From Desulfobacteraceae bacterium (GTDB lineage Bacteria > Desulfobacterota > DSM-4660 > Desulfatiglandales > Desulfatiglandaceae): 9,316 nt of DNA. The stretch lies in NCBI GenBank assembly GCA_030589225.1, contig JAUUWD010000041.1, positions 1 to 9,316 of the forward strand, in the 5' to 3' direction. The position numbers and the translations under genes are program-made. Positions 6,088-9,316 of this stretch are shown in pieces. Position 1 is the first letter of the stretch, and the number at the start of each line of letters is the position of its first letter. Below the pieces are notes generated by a model. The model made no database searches. It saw only the letters and a program-made list of their open reading frames with translations, and was not told the DNA's origin.

Positions 6088-7131
6088 ATGAAAGACAGGT
6101 TAGTGTTCAAAAGAATGAGTATAGCAGCCATACCGGTATTGGTAATGGTGGTTTTTTTATTCATGACAGGTGCTGTGTTGGGAGCAGAGTGGCCAAAAGA
6201 CGTAGCTGTCATCTCACCGGCACCAGGAGCCTCGGTCCATATGGTACTCGTGGGCTTCGGCCAGGTCGTGCCAAAGTACACACCAATAGAAAACTGGATT
6301 GTGCAGCCCCTGGGAGGCCCTAAGTTATGGTTGCCCATGATGAAACAGGGTAAGTGTCATTTTGCCAATCACAGTGCTGCTGACATTCTGAATGCCTTTT
6401 TAGGTCGTGGACTTTATGCCAAGATGGGTCCCCAAGCTGTGCGTACTGTCGCAGCTGGGCACGATTATATGTTCATGTTTTGGACAACGCCGGACAAAGG
6501 CATACGTTCTATAAGCGATCTCAAAGGCAAGGTTGCCTATATAAAATTCAAGGCAAACCCCATGTTTACAGAAATGGCGAAGAACCAGCTCGCATCCGCA
6601 GGCCTTACCTTCAAGGACTTAAAAGCTGTCCTGGCATTTTCAAGTATTAAAGAGGCCATAAGGGGTCTCATCGAAGGCAGAGTAGATGCCATACTTTACC
6701 CCGTTGTGCCTGGTGCGGTAATGCAAATAAACGAGGCCAAGGGGGAGTGCGCATTTGTTAATCTTACAAAGAAGCAGGCCAAATATGTGGCTGACCACAT
6801 GGAGGGATACTATATAGATGATATACCGGCAAATGATCCCCGGTTCCGCAACAAAAGCCCTATACCCAATGCCATCTGTTATCAGAATGCCATGTTCACA
6901 TCGGCCAGTATGGATCCGGATATCGTATACGGGGTAGTTAAGGCCATCTTTGATCACAGTGATGAATTTGCGGACACCCATCCCGCTGCGAAATACTGGA
7001 ACTTGAAACACAGGCCCATTTGCCTTGCGGTGCCTTATCATAAGGGTGCTATCCGGTATTTCAAGGAAAAAGGGCTCTGGACAGAGGAGGCCCAGGCGTA
7101 CCAGGAAAAGGTGTCAAAGAGACAAAAGTAG
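6088..7131 (+). CDS. TAXI-family TRAP transporter solute-binding protein
   Basis: The 347-residue exported protein captures a substrate in the periplasm and hands it to the TRAP permease encoded 74 bp downstream. Residues 1-33 form a signal peptide (basic start, hydrophobic core, VLGA before EWPKD). The rest follows the TAXI (TRAP-associated extracytoplasmic) pattern: an early glycine/serine-rich segment, then about residues 80-110 with the ANHSAADILNAFLGRG motif, then GIRSISDLKGKVAYIKF and a late KAIFDHSDEF...HPAAKYW helix region. Length is normal for the family (about 320-350). Start choice: GAGGAGG lies 7 nt before ATG 6088 and a signal peptide begins there; the open frame runs back to 5800, but the extra 96 residues look non-coding. 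The ligand is unknown; TAXI proteins are mostly linked to organic acids or amino acids. Confidence 0.92.
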   Translation: MKDRLVFKRMSIAAIPVLVMVVFLFMTGAVLGAEWPKDVAVISPAPGASVHMVLVGFGQVVPKYTPIENWIVQPLGGPKLWLPMMKQGKCHFANHSAADILNAFLGRGLYAKMGPQAVRTVAAGHDYMFMFWTTPDKGIRSISDLKGKVAYIKFKANPMFTEMAKNQLASAGLTFKDLKAVLAFSSIKEAIRGLIEGRVDAILYPVVPGAVMQINEAKGECAFVNLTKKQAKYVADHMEGYYIDDIPANDPRFRNKSPIPNAICYQNAMFTSASMDPDIVYGVVKAIFDHSDEFADTHPAAKYWNLKHRPICLAVPYHKGAIRYFKEKGLWTEEAQAYQEKVSKRQK

Positions 7132-7205
7132 CATTAAACAGTCTGAAAATAAGCAATGATCCGTTACTGGTCCGGGGCATTAATGCCTGAGAAAAAGGGC
7201 GAAAG

Positions 7206-9149
7206 ATGAATGAATCTGAAGCTGGCATGACCTGGAAAGACCGCGGTCTGAGATCAAATCTGGCAGTTTTTATAGCAATTGTATGGTCTATCTATACTCT
7301 TTCTTACCTGTGTAATGTTTTCTTCTATTTAGGTGTGGTTGTTTATCCCCTCACCCACAGGGCCATCAGCGCGGGGCTCATCTGTATTCTGGTATATCTT
7401 CTTTTTCCCCCACGAAAGGGGATGCCGATAGACAAACTGAAATGGTATGATGTGGCACCTATTGTTATAATCATTGCCGGCTGCGCTTATATCGCTGTGA
7501 ACGCAAACGCCCTGGTTGCTGAAGGGAGGCTAATACCTTATCGATCTGAGATGATTTTGGCCTCCCTTCTCTTCATCTCTGTAATCGAAGCCACCAGACG
7601 CACTATAGGTTGGGTCTTAGTCGGTCTAATAGCCTTCTTCTTTTTTTACGCTATCTACAGTAACCACTTCCCTGGTTTTTTGCGCAGTACGGGCTTTTCC
7701 TATCCTATGGTGCTGGGCTGGATGTACCTCAGTGCAGAGGGCTTCTGGGGGATGATCATTGGAATTGTATCCACAATTGTCGCTGGATTCATCATATTTG
7801 GAGGCTTTCTGAGAGCGTTGGGGGCAAGTCAGTTTTTTAGTGACCTTGCCCTTGCCTCAGCAGGCTCCATGAGAGGTGGTGCAGCTAAGGCGGCTGTTAT
7901 TGCCAGCACCTTTTTCGGAACCATATCAGGTTCCACCGCGGCAAATGTTGCTACAACTGGACAGATCACCATCCCACTGATGAAAGAGACCGGATACGAG
8001 AAAAATTACGCGGGTGCGGTCGAAGCCACCGCCTCCCTTGGTGGCATGTTTATGCCACCTGTTATGGGAGCAACGGCCTTTCTCATCGCCGAATTCCTCC
8101 AGATTACCTATTGGAGTGTCTGTGTTGCAGCCTTTCTTCCAGCCATCGCCTATTATGCGACCCTGCTCGCGCAGGTCGATCTGGAGGCTGCTAAAATCGG
8201 CCTAAAAGGGTTGCCCCGGGAACGTTTGCCATCCCTGAGGAAAACGCTAATGGGGGGTTGGCAGTATCTGGTGCCTTTTGTGATTCTCCTGTTCCTTTTG
8301 GGAGTTCTCAGGTATTCAGCACAAACGTCAATCATGTATACGTTAGGGGCCTTGATTGTTGTGAGCTTTATCAAGAAGGAAAGCAGACTGACTCCAAGAA
8401 AATTGCTTTCCGCACTTGAAGATTCAGCTAAGGGGATGATGCCCATAATCCCACTTTGCACGGCTATTGGTATCCTCATTGGCTCCATACAAATGACCGG
8501 TGCCGGAACTCAGTTTACCTCTGAGATTCTCACCATAAGCGGTGGTAATCTCATGGCTCTCCTGGTAATGACCGGGTTCGCTGCCTTTATATTAGGCATG
8601 GGTATGACTGCCGTGGGTGTCTATATATTGACGGTTGTCCTGCTTGCCCCAGCGTTAATAAAGGCAGGAGTAGAACCAATCGCGGCCCATATGTTTTTAT
8701 TCTACTTTGGCTGTCTTTCATTTATCACACCGCCCGTATGCGTGGATGCGTATATCGCCGCTGGCATTTCAGGGGGTAGTCCCTTTAAAACAGGTTTCCG
8801 CGCCGTGCGCCTGGGCTTCGCTGCATTTCTTGTGCCCTGGGCCTTTATTTTCAACCCCGGTATTCTAATGATCGGTTCCCCCATGAAAATAATCATGACT
8901 TTTTTCTTTGTTACACTGGGTGCAGTGGCAGTGGGGAGCGCCTTTGAAGGTTATCTTCTCACCAATCTCAGAAGATGGGAAAGTATTCTGCTGGCATTAA
9001 GCGGGATCTGCATATTCATCCCAAATGCCATAACCAGAGGATTTGGGCTTGCTTTTCAGGCCCTGTTCTTGTGTACACAGATTATACGAGTAAGGAAAGC
9101 CAGATCTTTAAAACAAGTAATAGAACATAAAGGAACAATTTATTCCTAG
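7206..9149 (+). CDS. Fused TRAP transporter permease (DctQ-DctM, 4TM/12TM type)
   Basis: The 647-residue integral membrane protein uses an ion gradient to move the solute delivered by the TAXI protein. Hydrophobic segments run from about residue 18 to the end. The first four or so correspond to the small DctQ subunit; the long remainder is DctM-like. The DctM signatures are clear: GGAAKAAVIASTFFGTISGS and following residues (about 224-255), the ETGYEKNYAGAVEATASLGG and MFMPPVMGATAF segment (about 260-295), and a second related half near 465-520 (MGMTAVGVYILTVVLLAPAL, then ITPPVCVDAYIAAG). These are the paired re-entrant hairpin regions. Extra helices after about 550 are usual in TAXI-linked fused permeases. 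The start at 7206 has AGGGCGAAAG upstream; residue 8 (Met) is an alternative. It lies 74 bp after the solute-binding gene, with no terminator between them. Confidence 0.92.
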   Translation: MNESEAGMTWKDRGLRSNLAVFIAIVWSIYTLSYLCNVFFYLGVVVYPLTHRAISAGLICILVYLLFPPRKGMPIDKLKWYDVAPIVIIIAGCAYIAVNANALVAEGRLIPYRSEMILASLLFISVIEATRRTIGWVLVGLIAFFFFYAIYSNHFPGFLRSTGFSYPMVLGWMYLSAEGFWGMIIGIVSTIVAGFIIFGGFLRALGASQFFSDLALASAGSMRGGAAKAAVIASTFFGTISGSTAANVATTGQITIPLMKETGYEKNYAGAVEATASLGGMFMPPVMGATAFLIAEFLQITYWSVCVAAFLPAIAYYATLLAQVDLEAAKIGLKGLPRERLPSLRKTLMGGWQYLVPFVILLFLLGVLRYSAQTSIMYTLGALIVVSFIKKESRLTPRKLLSALEDSAKGMMPIIPLCTAIGILIGSIQMTGAGTQFTSEILTISGGNLMALLVMTGFAAFILGMGMTAVGVYILTVVLLAPALIKAGVEPIAAHMFLFYFGCLSFITPPVCVDAYIAAGISGGSPFKTGFRAVRLGFAAFLVPWAFIFNPGILMIGSPMKIIMTFFFVTLGAVAVGSAFEGYLLTNLRRWESILLALSGICIFIPNAITRGFGLAFQALFLCTQIIRVRKARSLKQVIEHKGTIYS

Positions 9150-9181
9150 GCCATCTGGGAAATATCAAGAAGGAGACAGGC

Positions 9182-9316
9182 ATGAGAATTGATGTCCATA
9201 ATCATTTTTATCCCACAGGGTTTCTGAAACAATTGGAAAAGGACGGGCCTGCTGCCGGTGTTACCGTTGAGACAGATGAATGGGGTAGGCAAATCATTGT
9301 CCAGCACGGGAACCGG
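9182..9316 (+). CDS. Amidohydrolase family 2 (ACMSD-like) metal enzyme, N-terminal fragment
   Basis: Only the first 45 residues are in the window. They open with MRIDVHNHFYP, whose H6-x-H8 pair is the first metal-binding motif of the amidohydrolase-2 TIM barrel (PF04909). That family includes aminocarboxymuconate-semialdehyde decarboxylase, resorcylate decarboxylases and lactone hydrolases. The ATG has AAGGAG 6 nt upstream and lies 32 bp after the permease stop, with no terminator, so it is probably co-transcribed and may act on the imported compound. Whether it is a decarboxylase or a hydrolase cannot be told from this fragment. Confidence 0.82.
   Translation, partial: MRIDVHNHFYPTGFLKQLEKDGPAAGVTVETDEWGRQIIVQHGNR

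Overview
The window looks like accessory chromosome of an anaerobic Desulfobacterota (deltaproteobacterial) organism. I infer this from the gene set (sigma54-type two-component regulators, a TAXI-type TRAP transporter with a fused permease, a CbiL/NikK-like metal-uptake component), the moderate base composition, and an intergenic palindromic repeat of a kind I associate with that phylum. No rRNA, tRNA, CRISPR, transposase or phage gene is visible. Left edge (1-955): a minus-strand gene, cut by the window edge, encodes an exported CbiL/NikK-like nickel/cobalt transport component. Behind it lies a non-coding stretch with a ~145 bp imperfect palindrome (601-745) and a strong intrinsic terminator (866-899) that closes the next minus-strand unit. 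Signalling block, all on the minus strand (4660 to 956): a soluble GAF-domain histidine kinase overlaps by 14 nt the start of an NtrC-type response regulator (REC, AAA+, Fis HTH). After a 338 bp gap comes a second response regulator with an intact receiver domain but no DNA-binding domain and an unusual helical C-terminus. The gap holds a textbook sigma54 control region pointing at that gene: a consensus TGGCAC-N5-TTGCT promoter (1735-1750), a perfect IHF-consensus match (1800-1812) and a palindrome at enhancer distance (1834-1857). The simplest reading is a two-step circuit: kinase, then NtrC-type activator, then sigma54 transcription of the second regulator. Divergent region (4661-5093): candidate sigma70 promoters face each way, with a FadR-like operator candidate beside the plus-strand gene and two hairpin/palindrome elements that look like dispersed repeats. 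Transport and catabolism block (plus strand, 5094 to the right edge): a GntR/FadR-family regulator, a TAXI-family TRAP solute-binding protein, a fused DctQ-DctM TRAP permease, and the start of a family-2 amidohydrolase. The likely role is substrate-controlled uptake and metabolism of an organic acid. Its identity, and whether the signalling block senses anything related, cannot be read from the sequence. The most interesting points are the sigma54 control region and the unclassified C-terminal domain of the regulator it drives.
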